A DNA stretch of 64,000 nucleotides, from positions 5,298,501 through 5,362,500 of the forward strand of contig NZ_CP046703.1 in NCBI RefSeq assembly GCF_009873495.1, in the 5' to 3' direction. This document shows, piece by piece, positions 17,440 to 26,760 of this stretch (position 1 is its first letter; every line of letters starts with the position of its first letter). The DNA comes from Nostoc sp. ATCC 53789 (GTDB lineage: Bacteria; Cyanobacteriota; Cyanobacteriia; Cyanobacteriales; Nostocaceae). The notes under the pieces were generated by a model, which made no database searches, had not been told where the DNA came from, and saw nothing but the letters and a program-made list of their open reading frames with translations. The translations under genes and the position numbers were made by a program.

Positions 17440-17655
17440 AAATTGTTAATTAGATTAATCTTGCAGGAAACCTTGGAGCAAATTTTAGGATTTATTATCT
17501 TTGCCAAGCCTTAGACAAAAAGAAGTTAATACATCAACTCACCCTCGTAAATTGGCGAAGTATTGTCAAATGAAAACTGCCTTCAAATAATTCTAACCCT
17601 ATGTATATTTTCAATCGATTACAAGGTTAAGAGCCATTAATAGTATTTAGTGGTA

Positions 17656-17759
17656 TATAGCAATCCTAAATGAGTTGTTAAAACCGCCCTTGTTCAGTTC
17701 TGTGATTTCTTTGAGAGGTTGCAGAGCTTGTTATTCACGAATGATTTAGGATTGCTATA
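17656..17759. repeat. 104-bp palindromic repeat (MITE-like)
   Basis: TATAGCAATCCTAAAT (17656-17671) is repeated as its exact reverse complement at 17744-17759. This TATAGCAATCCTAAAT type is an interspersed element of Nostoc-like genomes. It has no coding capacity. Confidence 0.8.
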
Positions 17760-17771
17760 GCCTTGCTACTG

Positions 17772-18014
17772 TTACGTTAGTTGAATTCCTATCTGATTAG
17801 CACGGAGATGAATAATTTGCGCCAGTCTAGTTTGTGTTGTTATTGCAGTCTGATCGTCTTTGGCTTGCCATTTTTGGTAATTAGCGCGAACTGAGTCTAA
17901 TTCTTGCTGCAAATCTTCTTTGGTAGTCATTGCCATAATTTGGCTTTCAATTGGGTTAGTGTCGTGAGGACTAGGATTGGGTTGGCTATTTTCATTAGGA
18001 ATTAGAAAAGTCAT
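17772..18014 (-). CDS. Small unknown protein
   Basis: An 80-residue soluble protein of unknown function. The N-terminal 28 residues are Pro/Asn-rich and look disordered; from about 29 (MTTKEDLQQELDSVRANYQK) it forms charged helices. GGAGG five bases before ATG 18014 is a near-perfect ribosome site and supports real translation from that start. An internal start at Met29 is also possible. It stands between a MITE and an empty spacer. Confidence 0.6.
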   Translation of the reverse strand: MTFLIPNENSQPNPSPHDTNPIESQIMAMTTKEDLQQELDSVRANYQKWQAKDDQTAITTQTRLAQIIHLRANQIGIQLT

Positions 18015-18479
18015 ACAACCTCCAGAAGGCTAATATTAGCTTGATATGAATCAACACTACAGATTCCCGATTCCTAACACTACCAAGGTTTACAACTTTA
18101 AGAAAAAAGTTAAGGATTTAGCACCAGCAAATCCCCAAAGCCATTCCCCATATTGGTTTCGGCCACCGAAAATTTAAGTGCCTTGCAACCATTCATTTAA
18201 CGGCGTTGTTAACTTTGGAAAAACCCCCAAGTTAAGAACTTGCTTGCTTCTGTTTACTTTCTCAGAGCAAACTCCGACTCCCAGGCGCGTTGAGAATAGA
18301 CTTTTTTGAATTGCATCCGTAAGTAGTCGTGCAAAATTATTGATGTCACTGTAAGCAAAATGTAATTCTGATACTGTATTTGCCAATTTAGAAACCCAAT
18401 GGCAATAGGCTCAACGTGCCAATTTTACTCAATAGCCTAACTACTTAAGATTTGTAACCATACTGCATAAATTTGTAAA
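18015..18479. other. Spacer with one doubtful minus-strand ORF
   Basis: A 70-codon frame at 18174-18386 (minus) has no ribosome site, unusual composition and no recognisable motif; I treat it as chance. No tRNA or repeat is seen. The right end should contain the promoter of the HTH-AAA_35 gene. Confidence 0.4.
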
Positions 18480-18548
18480 GTGCATCAGTTATCTATATTT
18501 AGTAAGCAAATTACTAAGCACATTTTTATACTTTATTTCCAAGTAAAA

Positions 18549-20024
18549 ATGCAATTACAATCGAAAAATCATCTACGAAAGCGGGGTGCGACTCTGACGG
18601 CTCAAGGCTCAAGGAAACTCAATCAGGCAAAAGCTCAGTTAGAAATTGAGCAAAACTTTAAACGATACACTCTCGAAGACCTTAGTGAGAAAACAGGTTT
18701 AACCCCCAATACCCTCAGTAAGGTCTTTAATGGCTCAGTAGGAGTCGATAAACGAACCTTGGAGTGCTGTTTTAATGCCTTTAATATGACCTTGTTAAAG
18801 GACGATTATTTTTATCTGGAGCCTCATCAAGACAGTTTTGACGAGATTGGCTCAATGTCCGGGGCTGAAGTTTGCGATCGCATCGAACCAGTATACGATT
18901 CTCGCAGCAGTGTAGGGCAAACCCACAAAATGGAACACTCGCCAGACAATGTATACCCTCGTTCCCCAAACCTACCAGGAGGGCAGATGCCCCTGGATTC
19001 AGTCTTCTACATTGACCGTCCCATTCTCGAATCTCTTTGTTATGAAGCCATCCAGCAACCCGGTGCTTTGATCAACATCCGCGCCCCCAAGCAAATGGGC
19101 AAAACCTCCCTAATGACCCGTATCCTGGCTTACGCTAATTCCCAGGGTCATCGCGCCGTTTCCGTGAACTTGCAACTTGCTAACGACGAGATTTTACGGA
19201 ATCTAGAACGCTTCCTACAATGGTTCTGTGCCAGAGTCAGCAAGCAGTTAAGCTTGCCAAATGAAATTGCTAGTTTTTGGGATAATTCCTTGGGCAGCAA
19301 ATCAAATGCCACTGATTATTTCCAGGATGTAATCTTAACCAACCTCGATCGCGGAGTTTCTTCAAGAGAGAATCGCCCCTTAGTCTTTGCAATCAATGAA
19401 CTCAACCAGCTTTTTGCCTACCCCGACGTTGCTCGTGAATTTCTCCTACTTTTACGAACATGGTCTGAGCAAGCTAAAGAAGCCGATGCAGACATTAATC
19501 CTTGGCACAAGCTGCGATTGGTGACGGTTCATTCTACTGAAATTCTCATGCCTCCCTCCATCGATCCCTCTCTCTTGAATACTGGGCTAGTTATTGAGTT
19601 ACCTGAGTTTAACCCTGCTCAGGTGCAGGATCTAGCATATAGGTGCGAACAGGAGATAAGCTCGTCACAAACCCAGCGCCTGATCGCTCTGTTGGGGGGA
19701 CATCCCTATCGGTTGCAGTTAGCATTTTATTACCTACAGCAGCAGACAATAACCCTAGAAGAACTCTTAGAAAATTCTGCGATCGCTGCCGCTATCTATG
19801 CAGACCACCTAGAACAGCAATGGTGGAACCTACAACGCTATCCCGATTTATTGCCATCGTTTATAGAAATCGTCAGACAGTCAAGTCCTGTAGATTGTGA
19901 GGCTGTGCAAGGTTCCCAGTTGCACAAAATGGGGTTAGTGCATCTGCATGATCTCAAAGCAAGTCTCGCCTGTGAGTTATTTCGTCCCTTTTTCTGCGAT
20001 CGCCTGCTACAAATCAACAGTTAG
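18549..20024 (+). CDS. HTH-AAA_35 protein (AAA-like ATPase with N-terminal helix-turn-helix)
   Basis: A 491-residue protein. Residues about 35-80 form a Cro/LacI-like helix-turn-helix (TLEDLSEKTGLTPNTLSKVF). From about 130 it is the cyanobacterial AAA-like domain PF14516: FYIDRPILESLCYEAIQQPG, then a P-loop RAPKQMGKTSL (near 19085). The Walker B region reads LVFAINELNQLF, with Asn where the family usually has Asp. ATG 18549 is preferred over GTG 18480 because the extension looks non-coding. PF14516 proteins often carry signalling or regulatory domains; the role here is unknown. It is followed by the three-part fusion gene, 328 bp away. Confidence 0.78.
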   Translation: MQLQSKNHLRKRGATLTAQGSRKLNQAKAQLEIEQNFKRYTLEDLSEKTGLTPNTLSKVFNGSVGVDKRTLECCFNAFNMTLLKDDYFYLEPHQDSFDEIGSMSGAEVCDRIEPVYDSRSSVGQTHKMEHSPDNVYPRSPNLPGGQMPLDSVFYIDRPILESLCYEAIQQPGALINIRAPKQMGKTSLMTRILAYANSQGHRAVSVNLQLANDEILRNLERFLQWFCARVSKQLSLPNEIASFWDNSLGSKSNATDYFQDVILTNLDRGVSSRENRPLVFAINELNQLFAYPDVAREFLLLLRTWSEQAKEADADINPWHKLRLVTVHSTEILMPPSIDPSLLNTGLVIELPEFNPAQVQDLAYRCEQEISSSQTQRLIALLGGHPYRLQLAFYYLQQQTITLEELLENSAIAAAIYADHLEQQWWNLQRYPDLLPSFIEIVRQSSPVDCEAVQGSQLHKMGLVHLHDLKASLACELFRPFFCDRLLQINS

Positions 20025-20352
20025 AGGTGCTAAGAACAGGCAGACAAATTTTAAGTGGGACGTTGAAGGGAAAATTTAACTTAATCTTATCCTTTCGTTG
20101 ATTTATTCTTAGTTGTGCAAAGACTTTTAATCCAATATAGTCTATTTAATAAGTATAAAATCTTCTATAAAAATTCGATTTAATCGTTTAAAAACCTTGC
20201 GGCTAAAAGCTTTGGCAATTTTAATTAGGTTTCAGTATACTTAACAATATACATACCAGATTCTTAAGAATTCTATGTGATATTGTCAAAGTAGATTTAA
20301 ATATTTCAGCCTGACTGTTTGGTATCGTACTCACGAAAACAGGATAAACTCT
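20025..20352. other. AT-rich spacer before the fusion gene
   Basis: No gene or repeat seen. It probably holds the promoter of the gene starting at 20353. Confidence 0.4.
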
Positions 20353-22605
20353 ATGTATCGATTCCAGATCAGTGCATACACGCAAACAGGTGAATCCATC
20401 GGTCTGGTCGGTTCTACTCCAGAGTTGGGACTGTGGGAAATTAAAAAATGTATCCACCTGCGTACAAGTGGCGATCGCTATCCTCTATGGTGGACAGATA
20501 TTGAAATTCAAGAGTTAGGCGGTCAACAGAGAGTTGAATACAAGTACGTCCGCCTCGATGTCAACGGCAATGCTCGATGGGAGAGCTTACTAGATACAAA
20601 CCGATGGATACCGATTGATTCTAAGGATCATTCCAGCACAATTGTTGTGGATGATGGTGCATTCGGTTATTTACAGCCTTACCCCTTTGGATACATTGAG
20701 AAATCAACTGTCAAGATGCCCGTAGAAGAAAGGGCTGAGAGACTCAAAATTGTGGTCATTGGCAGTTCCGTCGCATTAGGTCATAAAGCCTGGTTTTTGA
20801 AAGGTTGGGTCTGGTTGTTAGCACAGGCTTTAGAGCAAAAATATGGGCATCAACTGGTAAATGTATCGGAGGTAGGGGCGAATGTCAGCAGAACGATCGC
20901 TCGATTCCCCTGGTTTGTCACCCCAGAAAAACCAGATATTGTGATTATTGCTTTGTCTTTAGGCAATGAAGGGTTAGCCTACTGTCCCCCTCACGAACGG
21001 CGGGCGGTACAACGGCGGTTTGAAAGTGGCTTGCAGCAGCTTGTGAAAATGACGCGCGACATCGGAGCAATCCCGATTTTAGGCGGAGTCTATCCCAACG
21101 GTGATTATTCCCTGGAACATTACTCGCTGATCCGAGACACACACAAACGAATGCTCAGTTGGGGCGTACCTGTATTGGATTGGTTGGCAGCTGTAGATGA
21201 TGGACAAGGACGATGGAAAGCGGGGACATCCTTCGATCCGGCTCACCCGAATACAGTCGGTCATAGCCTAATGTATGAGCAGATCGACCATCATTTATTC
21301 GATATCAACAAAGACGCATTAGCAAAAGAAAAACAACGCTTCCAGCAACCGAATGAATTTCCCATCTACTTTGATAATAGTGGCTTTCATGTCTCTGTCT
21401 GTATGGAAGAGAAGCATTTACGGATCGTTAATTCATCGGCATACAGCTACACGATCGCTCCCTATTGGCAGGAACTACAAACTGCACTGCAAAGTAAGGC
21501 TGGATTGATATCAGGTATTTACATTGCGAAGAATACCCAGACGGGGACGCTGCCTTTCTTGGCTGTAGAGGATGGCGCGATCGCAACTACAGTAAATATC
21601 CCCCCTGGCGCAGACTTAGAATATAGCGCTGCCTTCAATCTTTTTTTGCCAAACAACTCACAAGTTTTGTTCTATGACGGGCATCTGGGGATTTTGCAAG
21701 CGGACGAACGCCACCTCTGGATAATCAACGAATCAGATAACGAGTACAATATCCAACCGATGTGGACGGAAGTTTGCAACGCACTTAAAGCCATGCCATC
21801 GGGTGTTTATGAAGATCCGCTTTATCCTGACACTCCCTTTCGTACCATGATGATTGGCAAAGATGGGCTAGAAAGCCGGGTGAAAGCACCACCTAAGTCT
21901 GCGGTGTTTTTCCAATACAAATGTCAGTTATCGGATATCAGCCGTGTGGCAATTCTTCCCCTTGGCGATCGCTGTGCCGTCCGCATGATGTTGTATAAGA
22001 TGGAGTACGATGGGCCCGCCTTTCCGTTCGATCTAACGCGCGCGACTAATATTGCAGATGTTGCGGATGCGATCGAAAACGGTTTTTATGATATGTGGAA
22101 CCCTGCCTTCCTGCACTACAGCCAGGATGCAGGTAGAATCTACCATAGTAAGTGGTCGGGTCTATCCTTTGCCCATGAAGTCGAGGAGACAGACGATCCA
22201 AGCAACGATATGTCTCCCATCCATGAACGGATGCGCGTTCGATACACAGCACGTTCTGAAAGGTTTTGGTACGCATTGCGGCACTGCGACAAAGTGCTTT
22301 TCGTCCGCACAGGAATTAGCGATCGCGGTGGTGTGATAGATTTAGTCAACAAGCTAGAAAAACAATGCCAGGGGAAACCATTTCATCTCTTGCTTCTTTC
22401 TCCTCAAGGCGATGATGAGTTTTTAGACCTTCCCAATGTGCTGCACTACAATGTCGAGTTTAATCCCGATCGTATGTATGACGATTTGGGGCATTGGATG
22501 TATTGCACAGAGGTGATGCGAGAAATTCTGAAATCCCTTGGTGTGTCTAGTAAAAACCTCTTTTGGTGTCCGCCTAAAATACCGAAGGGGTGGGAAATTA
22601 GGTAG
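20353..22605 (+). CDS. Three-part fusion: starch-binding-like domain, SGNH hydrolase, DUF1796
   Basis: A 750-residue protein. Residues 1-110 resemble a CBM20 starch-binding domain (FQISAYTQTGESIGLVGSTP). Residues 130-315 are an SGNH/GDSL hydrolase: block I GSS (Ser139, Ser instead of Asp before it), block III GNE (Gly204, Asn205), block V DPAH (Asp295, His298). Residues 340-525 hold two copies of a unit (HLRIVNSSAYSYTIAPYWQE, about 355; HLWIINESDNEYNIQPMWTE, about 454). Residues 530-750 match DUF1796 putative cysteine peptidases (LGDRCAVRMM, Cys541). There is no signal peptide. AGGA lies eight bases before ATG 20353. Likely carbohydrate-directed, but the substrate is unknown. Confidence 0.75.
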   Translation: MYRFQISAYTQTGESIGLVGSTPELGLWEIKKCIHLRTSGDRYPLWWTDIEIQELGGQQRVEYKYVRLDVNGNARWESLLDTNRWIPIDSKDHSSTIVVDDGAFGYLQPYPFGYIEKSTVKMPVEERAERLKIVVIGSSVALGHKAWFLKGWVWLLAQALEQKYGHQLVNVSEVGANVSRTIARFPWFVTPEKPDIVIIALSLGNEGLAYCPPHERRAVQRRFESGLQQLVKMTRDIGAIPILGGVYPNGDYSLEHYSLIRDTHKRMLSWGVPVLDWLAAVDDGQGRWKAGTSFDPAHPNTVGHSLMYEQIDHHLFDINKDALAKEKQRFQQPNEFPIYFDNSGFHVSVCMEEKHLRIVNSSAYSYTIAPYWQELQTALQSKAGLISGIYIAKNTQTGTLPFLAVEDGAIATTVNIPPGADLEYSAAFNLFLPNNSQVLFYDGHLGILQADERHLWIINESDNEYNIQPMWTEVCNALKAMPSGVYEDPLYPDTPFRTMMIGKDGLESRVKAPPKSAVFFQYKCQLSDISRVAILPLGDRCAVRMMLYKMEYDGPAFPFDLTRATNIADVADAIENGFYDMWNPAFLHYSQDAGRIYHSKWSGLSFAHEVEETDDPSNDMSPIHERMRVRYTARSERFWYALRHCDKVLFVRTGISDRGGVIDLVNKLEKQCQGKPFHLLLLSPQGDDEFLDLPNVLHYNVEFNPDRMYDDLGHWMYCTEVMREILKSLGVSSKNLFWCPPKIPKGWEIR

Positions 22606-22609
22606 GAGT

Positions 22610-22861
22610 GTTCGCATTTGTTACTTCGGCGTTCGCATTTGTTACTTCGGCGATCGCATTTGTTGATTCGGCGTTTGCATTTGTTGATTCGGCGATCGCA
22701 TTTGCTGATTCGGCGTTCGCATTTGTTGATTTGGAGTTCGCATTTGTTGATTTGGAGTTCGCATTTGTTGATTTGGCGTTCGCATTTGTTGATTCGGCGT
22801 TCGCATTTGTTGATTCGGCGTTCGCATTTGTTGATTTGGCGATCGCATTTGTTAATTCAGT
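22610..22861. repeat. Twelve tandem copies of a 21-bp repeat
   Basis: Unit near GTTCGCATTTGTTGATTCGGC, twelve copies with point variants, starting five bases after the stop of the fusion gene. Units 3, 5 and 12 read GCGATCGC (HIP1) where others have GCGTTCGC. Period 21 keeps several frames open on both strands, but the products are low-complexity and lack ribosome sites. Confidence 0.9.
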
Positions 22862-22878
22862 CAAAAACCATAAACTGC

Positions 22879-22952
22879 GTAGGTTGGGTGGAGGAACGAA
22901 ACCCAACATTTTCGAGGATTTGTTGGGTTTCACTATGTTCCACCCAACCTAC
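22879..22952. repeat. Inverted repeat of the GTAGGTTGGGTGGA family
   Basis: GTAGGTTGGGTGGA (22879-22892) and its reverse complement (22939-22952) flank inner AAACCCAACA/TGTTGGGTTT arms. This is a common cyanobacterial palindromic element; here it may terminate the minus-strand hydrolase gene 24 bp away. Confidence 0.8.
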
Positions 22953-22976
22953 GATTATCTACAATAAGGTTTGCGA

Positions 22977-23717
22977 TCATTTAGTTAATACTGAGGCAAG
23001 ATGAGCAGGACGAGACAAGTGTGGGCAATGTCCTCCAGGCAGTTCTATGGCATCAACTCCCAAGCGCTTACGTGCAGCGTAGTGTGACCATGCAGGAGAG
23101 ATTATCAGGTCATCATTACAAAAAATATATTTATACTCTACTTTTGGTAAAGCATTCAGGGGATTAACCTCAAAAATATATGCCATTGATTGCTGCGAAC
23201 GTCCTTTTGAGAGTGCCCAGCGCATTACATCCGGCTGACAATCTTGATAGAAAAATTCCATCAATACTGCTTCGTCTGAAAAGTTTTTTCCAGCAGAAAC
23301 AGGATGAAACATATAAGGTTCATCATCAAATTGTTCGAGTTGATGTGACTCTTTTGGTTCGTAATTTAATGATTTGAGGCTATCAGAATCGAGATGATGA
23401 GAAAATTGCTCAAGTGTACTAGTTCCTGGGTATGGAATAAGCGCGGTAAGGAATACCAGTTGACGTACTTGACGCACTTCTGCAACAAGGGGAATAACAG
23501 TACCAGCCATTGAGTGACCAACCAGGACAATATCATCATCAGTTTTTGGAAGCGCTTGCAATACTACATCTGCAAATTGCGATAAACTTGCAGACGCATC
23601 TTCAATTGGCAAATCCATTGCTACTGTTTTGTGACCTTGCGCTTCTAAATAAGGAATTAACAAATCCCAACACCAAGCGCCTTGAAAAGCGCCATGAACT
23701 AGACAAAAAAGACTCAT
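22977..23717 (-). CDS. Alpha/beta hydrolase
   Basis: A 246-residue single-domain alpha/beta hydrolase. The oxyanion HG motif is in FCLVHGAFQGAW, the nucleophile elbow is GHSMAG (Ser near residue 88), a late acid lies in the CNDDLIISPAW region, and the histidine is in ELPGGHCPHLSRP near the C-terminus. The order and spacing match the methylesterase/salicylate-binding-protein-like group, so an ester substrate is likely but unnamed. No signal peptide. It stands alone. Confidence 0.85.
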   Translation of the reverse strand: MSLFCLVHGAFQGAWCWDLLIPYLEAQGHKTVAMDLPIEDASASLSQFADVVLQALPKTDDDIVLVGHSMAGTVIPLVAEVRQVRQLVFLTALIPYPGTSTLEQFSHHLDSDSLKSLNYEPKESHQLEQFDDEPYMFHPVSAGKNFSDEAVLMEFFYQDCQPDVMRWALSKGRSQQSMAYIFEVNPLNALPKVEYKYIFCNDDLIISPAWSHYAARKRLGVDAIELPGGHCPHLSRPAHLASVLTK

Positions 23718-23819
23718 AGTTATATTTAAGTTTTTTAAATTGTGCTTATCTTCTACCTCACGTATTGCAGAATTGTCAACAAACTTTGCCGCTAGCTTTG
23801 AAAAACAGGGGCATCGCTA

Positions 23820-25319
23820 TTATTTAAATAGCTCAACCACTGTCGGCTTAGTAACTTTCCCCATCGCATTGCGCGGTAATTCTTCAACTATCAAAATTTG
23901 GGTTGGCACTTTATAAACAGCCAATCGCTCTTTTGCCCAACTTCTAAAAGATTCTAATGTTAAAGGTTGTGACCCTTGCAATACTAACGCCGCACAAACC
24001 CGTTCGCCCCACTCTATATCTGCAACCCCCACCACGGCACATTCCTGAATATTTGGATGCGATCGCAATACTTCTTCAATTTCCAAAGCTGAAACTTTAT
24101 AGCCTCCGGTTTTGATAATATCCACACTCATCCGCCCCAAAATGCGGTAGCTACCGTTCTCAATGACGGCGGTATCTCCAGTACAGAACCAGCCATCTTG
24201 AAAGGCTTTGGCAGTTGCTTCGGGGTTTTGCCAATATTCAAGAAACACTCCGGGGCCTTTAACTTGGATCTCTCCTGGTGTTCCTGTTGGGACTAATCCG
24301 TTCTCATCAACTAATCTCACTTCAACTTCAGGTAGAGGCTTTCCTACATATCCAGCCAACCGTTCACCGTGTAAAGGGTTCGATAGCGCCATACCGATTT
24401 CAGTCATCCCATACCGCTCAAGCAGAAAATGGCCGCTAATATTTTGCCACTTTTCTAAAACTTGAACCGGTAATGCTGCCGAACCGGAAACCATCAGGCG
24501 CATCTTAGCACAGCCTTCTGACATGGTTTTTTGACGTTCTTTAGAGGCATTTTCCCAAGCGGTAATGAGCTTTACATAAATCGTTGGTACTGCCATAAAT
24601 AAGGTTAAGTTACCGTCACAAATTCGCCTCCAAACAGTTTCGGTATCAAATTTGCTCAATAAATGGCACTCTGCACCTGCCCATAAAGCACAAGTGAGTA
24701 CGTTAATAATTCCATGAATATGATGTAGTGGCAGTATATGTAAAATGCGATCGCTAGATGTCCATTCCCAAGCGGTGATTAAGCTAGTCACTTGCGCTTG
24801 AATATTTTGATGAGTAGTAACTACACCCTTAGGTTTACCTGTTGTACCGCTAGTGTAGAGAATTAAGGCGCGTCTAGTAATATCTACCTCTGGGAGACGA
24901 GCAATATTAGATGGAAGCGTTTCTGAGGTGAGGATAAATCGCAAATTGTGTTCTTCGGCGAGCGATGCCTGCGGCGGTAAACTACGCAGTATACCCTCAA
25001 AATTAGGATGAGCAACAATAATCGATGCTCCAGAATTGGTAATTACATACTCCAATTCTGGGCGCGGATGGGAAACACACAGAGGTACAGCTATTCCACC
25101 AGCACGCCAAATCCCCCATTGAGTAGCTACATACTCAAATCCAGGTGGGATGAGGAAGGCGACTCGCTCCTCTTGTAAATCTTCTGTATTCTGAAGAAGA
25201 CTTGTTGCTATTTGACTGGAAGTGTGGAGCAAATCCCGATAGGTAAATGATCCATCTGTTGTAGTGATAGCTATTTTCTCGCTGTGTTCTTCAGCACGAA
25301 TAATCAATGGGAGATTCAC
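23820..25319 (-). CDS. AMP-binding acyl-CoA synthetase, malonyl-CoA synthetase-like
   Basis: A 499-residue adenylate-forming ligase. The phosphate loop is LILYTSGTTGKPKGVVTTH (about 152-170), the A5 motif RYGMTEIGMALSNP (about 300), then GWFCTGDTA (A7) and the C-terminal lysine in PRNAMGKVTK (A10). The MTEIGMALSNPL-x-GERL segment is typical of MatB/ACSF3 malonyl-CoA synthetases, so malonate plus CoA and ATP to malonyl-CoA is the best guess. The GTG start at 25319 is the only one that gives the full N-terminus. Another short-chain specificity cannot be excluded. Confidence 0.82.
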   Translation of the reverse strand: MNLPLIIRAEEHSEKIAITTTDGSFTYRDLLHTSSQIATSLLQNTEDLQEERVAFLIPPGFEYVATQWGIWRAGGIAVPLCVSHPRPELEYVITNSGASIIVAHPNFEGILRSLPPQASLAEEHNLRFILTSETLPSNIARLPEVDITRRALILYTSGTTGKPKGVVTTHQNIQAQVTSLITAWEWTSSDRILHILPLHHIHGIINVLTCALWAGAECHLLSKFDTETVWRRICDGNLTLFMAVPTIYVKLITAWENASKERQKTMSEGCAKMRLMVSGSAALPVQVLEKWQNISGHFLLERYGMTEIGMALSNPLHGERLAGYVGKPLPEVEVRLVDENGLVPTGTPGEIQVKGPGVFLEYWQNPEATAKAFQDGWFCTGDTAVIENGSYRILGRMSVDIIKTGGYKVSALEIEEVLRSHPNIQECAVVGVADIEWGERVCAALVLQGSQPLTLESFRSWAKERLAVYKVPTQILIVEELPRNAMGKVTKPTVVELFK

Positions 25320-25430
25320 GTTTATTTACCGATTTAGGGTTAATCCAGTCTACTTAACAGAAAGCATATAGCAAAGCCAAACGAGATGTAAATTTTACTA
25401 TTCCAGTAATAGTCTATAACTTGATAGATG

Positions 25431-26411
25431 CTATAACCAACGTTGTTTTTTAGCATAAGCAATACTACAAATCACAATTAAGATCATTACGCCGATTACA
25501 GCAGGATAAGCCCAAGGTTGCTCTAATTCCGGCATATATTTGAAGTTCATACCATAGAAACCAGACATGAACGTAATTGGTAAGAATACGGTCGAGAGGA
25601 TAGTTAGGCGATTAATTCGTTCACCTGTTTTACTAGCAATATTATCACGTTGAATTTCCATTAATTCTGACATCCAGGCTCTTATAGCTTGATATTCTTG
25701 CCAGAGTTTATCAACGTGATGAACCAATTCTTGATTGAATAGTTCTTTCACTGGCTGGCCGATCCACTGGAAATCTTCATTATCCATAATAGCCATAAGT
25801 AATTTGATGCTTTGAAAATTACGCCGTCCTGAACGAGTAGATTGCCTCATCGTGGCAATTTTTTGATACGTTGATTCATCACCAGAATTATCTAAAACTT
25901 CATCTTCTAAATCATCAAGTTTTCTAGAAATATAAGTAAATACAGCTTCGTAATTATTCAAAATATCTTTAAAGATTAAATAGAAAAGATAGTCAATTCC
26001 TAGCTTTTGAATATCCAGAGTTCGTTTTTGGAGATTATTAGCTAGAACACTTAAGATTTTTAGTTCAGTGATTTCAAAAGATATAATAAAATTATTTCCA
26101 ACGACAATGTTGCCACGCACAACCTCAAACTCATTATTTTTTATTTGAGCAGTTAGAATTTCATAGCTATCAAATAAACAATCTTCTACGTCTTCATCAA
26201 TTCCTAGAGGGGAATGGTTGAAAATCATGTTAACACGAGATGGATTGAGTCCAAAGTGCTTGATAATTTTAGCCGTTCCAGTGCGATCGCGGAACTGAAC
26301 ACAGCGTAACCAAATATTCTGAGAAGCATCAATTCTTTTCAGCACCGTATCGACATCCCTATGAGTGAATATTTCCAGGTTATCTGGATAAAAAGTGAGG
26401 AGAATTAGCAT
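25431..26411 (-). CDS. corA: CorA-family magnesium/cobalt transporter
   Basis: A 326-residue divalent cation channel subunit; CorA acts as a homopentamer in the plasma membrane. The large N-terminal cytoplasmic domain (1-265) with long helices is followed by two transmembrane helices; the first ends in the selectivity motif YGMNF (about 290). The C-terminus is basic (YAKKQRWL), as is usual. Stands alone; no Mg-sensing leader is recognisable. Confidence 0.92.
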   Translation of the reverse strand: MLILLTFYPDNLEIFTHRDVDTVLKRIDASQNIWLRCVQFRDRTGTAKIIKHFGLNPSRVNMIFNHSPLGIDEDVEDCLFDSYEILTAQIKNNEFEVVRGNIVVGNNFIISFEITELKILSVLANNLQKRTLDIQKLGIDYLFYLIFKDILNNYEAVFTYISRKLDDLEDEVLDNSGDESTYQKIATMRQSTRSGRRNFQSIKLLMAIMDNEDFQWIGQPVKELFNQELVHHVDKLWQEYQAIRAWMSELMEIQRDNIASKTGERINRLTILSTVFLPITFMSGFYGMNFKYMPELEQPWAYPAVIGVMILIVICSIAYAKKQRWL

Positions 26412-26760
26412 ATAGCCATCCTAATTGAACCGTGAAAAAATGCGGTGACTCATGTTGAGCGATAATTTAGTTGACTTACTCTGGAGGATTAAAAACGAAC
26501 CGCAAAGGACACAAAGGGAAGAGGATTTAAAAGGGTTTTTGCATCAGTGGCTTATATTTTGCCAAATTGGGACGCTCTCTGGTGTTAGTGATATTTTACC
26601 TCGGAATATCCCCCCAACCCATTAAAAAGTAGGGCTTAAAAAGCAGCGAATTAAGCCCCATTAAGGAGGATAAAGTCTTAACCTAAGCGGATTAAGACAT
26701 ATTGGGCTGATAGTATAAAAAGTATCATCATCAAATGATCTAACTGTATTGAGTCATAGC
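26412..26760. other. Spacer with short repeat fragments
   Basis: Holds an AACCGCAAAGGACACAAAG fragment of the common cyanobacterial GACGCAGAG-type repeat (also between urtB and urtC) and a weak TTAAGCC dyad. No gene seen. Confidence 0.5.

Noticed and set aside
18174-18386. 70-codon minus-strand frame
   Set aside because: No ribosome site, no motif, odd composition; probably chance.
22610-22861. CRISPR array
   Set aside because: Units are 21 bp and contiguous with no unique spacers, and there are no cas genes. The 62-bp and 126-bp repeats fail for the same reason.
22598-22967. Long frames on both strands across the 21-bp repeats
   Set aside because: Period 21 is a multiple of three, so any frame without a stop in one unit stays open. 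Products are low complexity and no ribosome site is seen.
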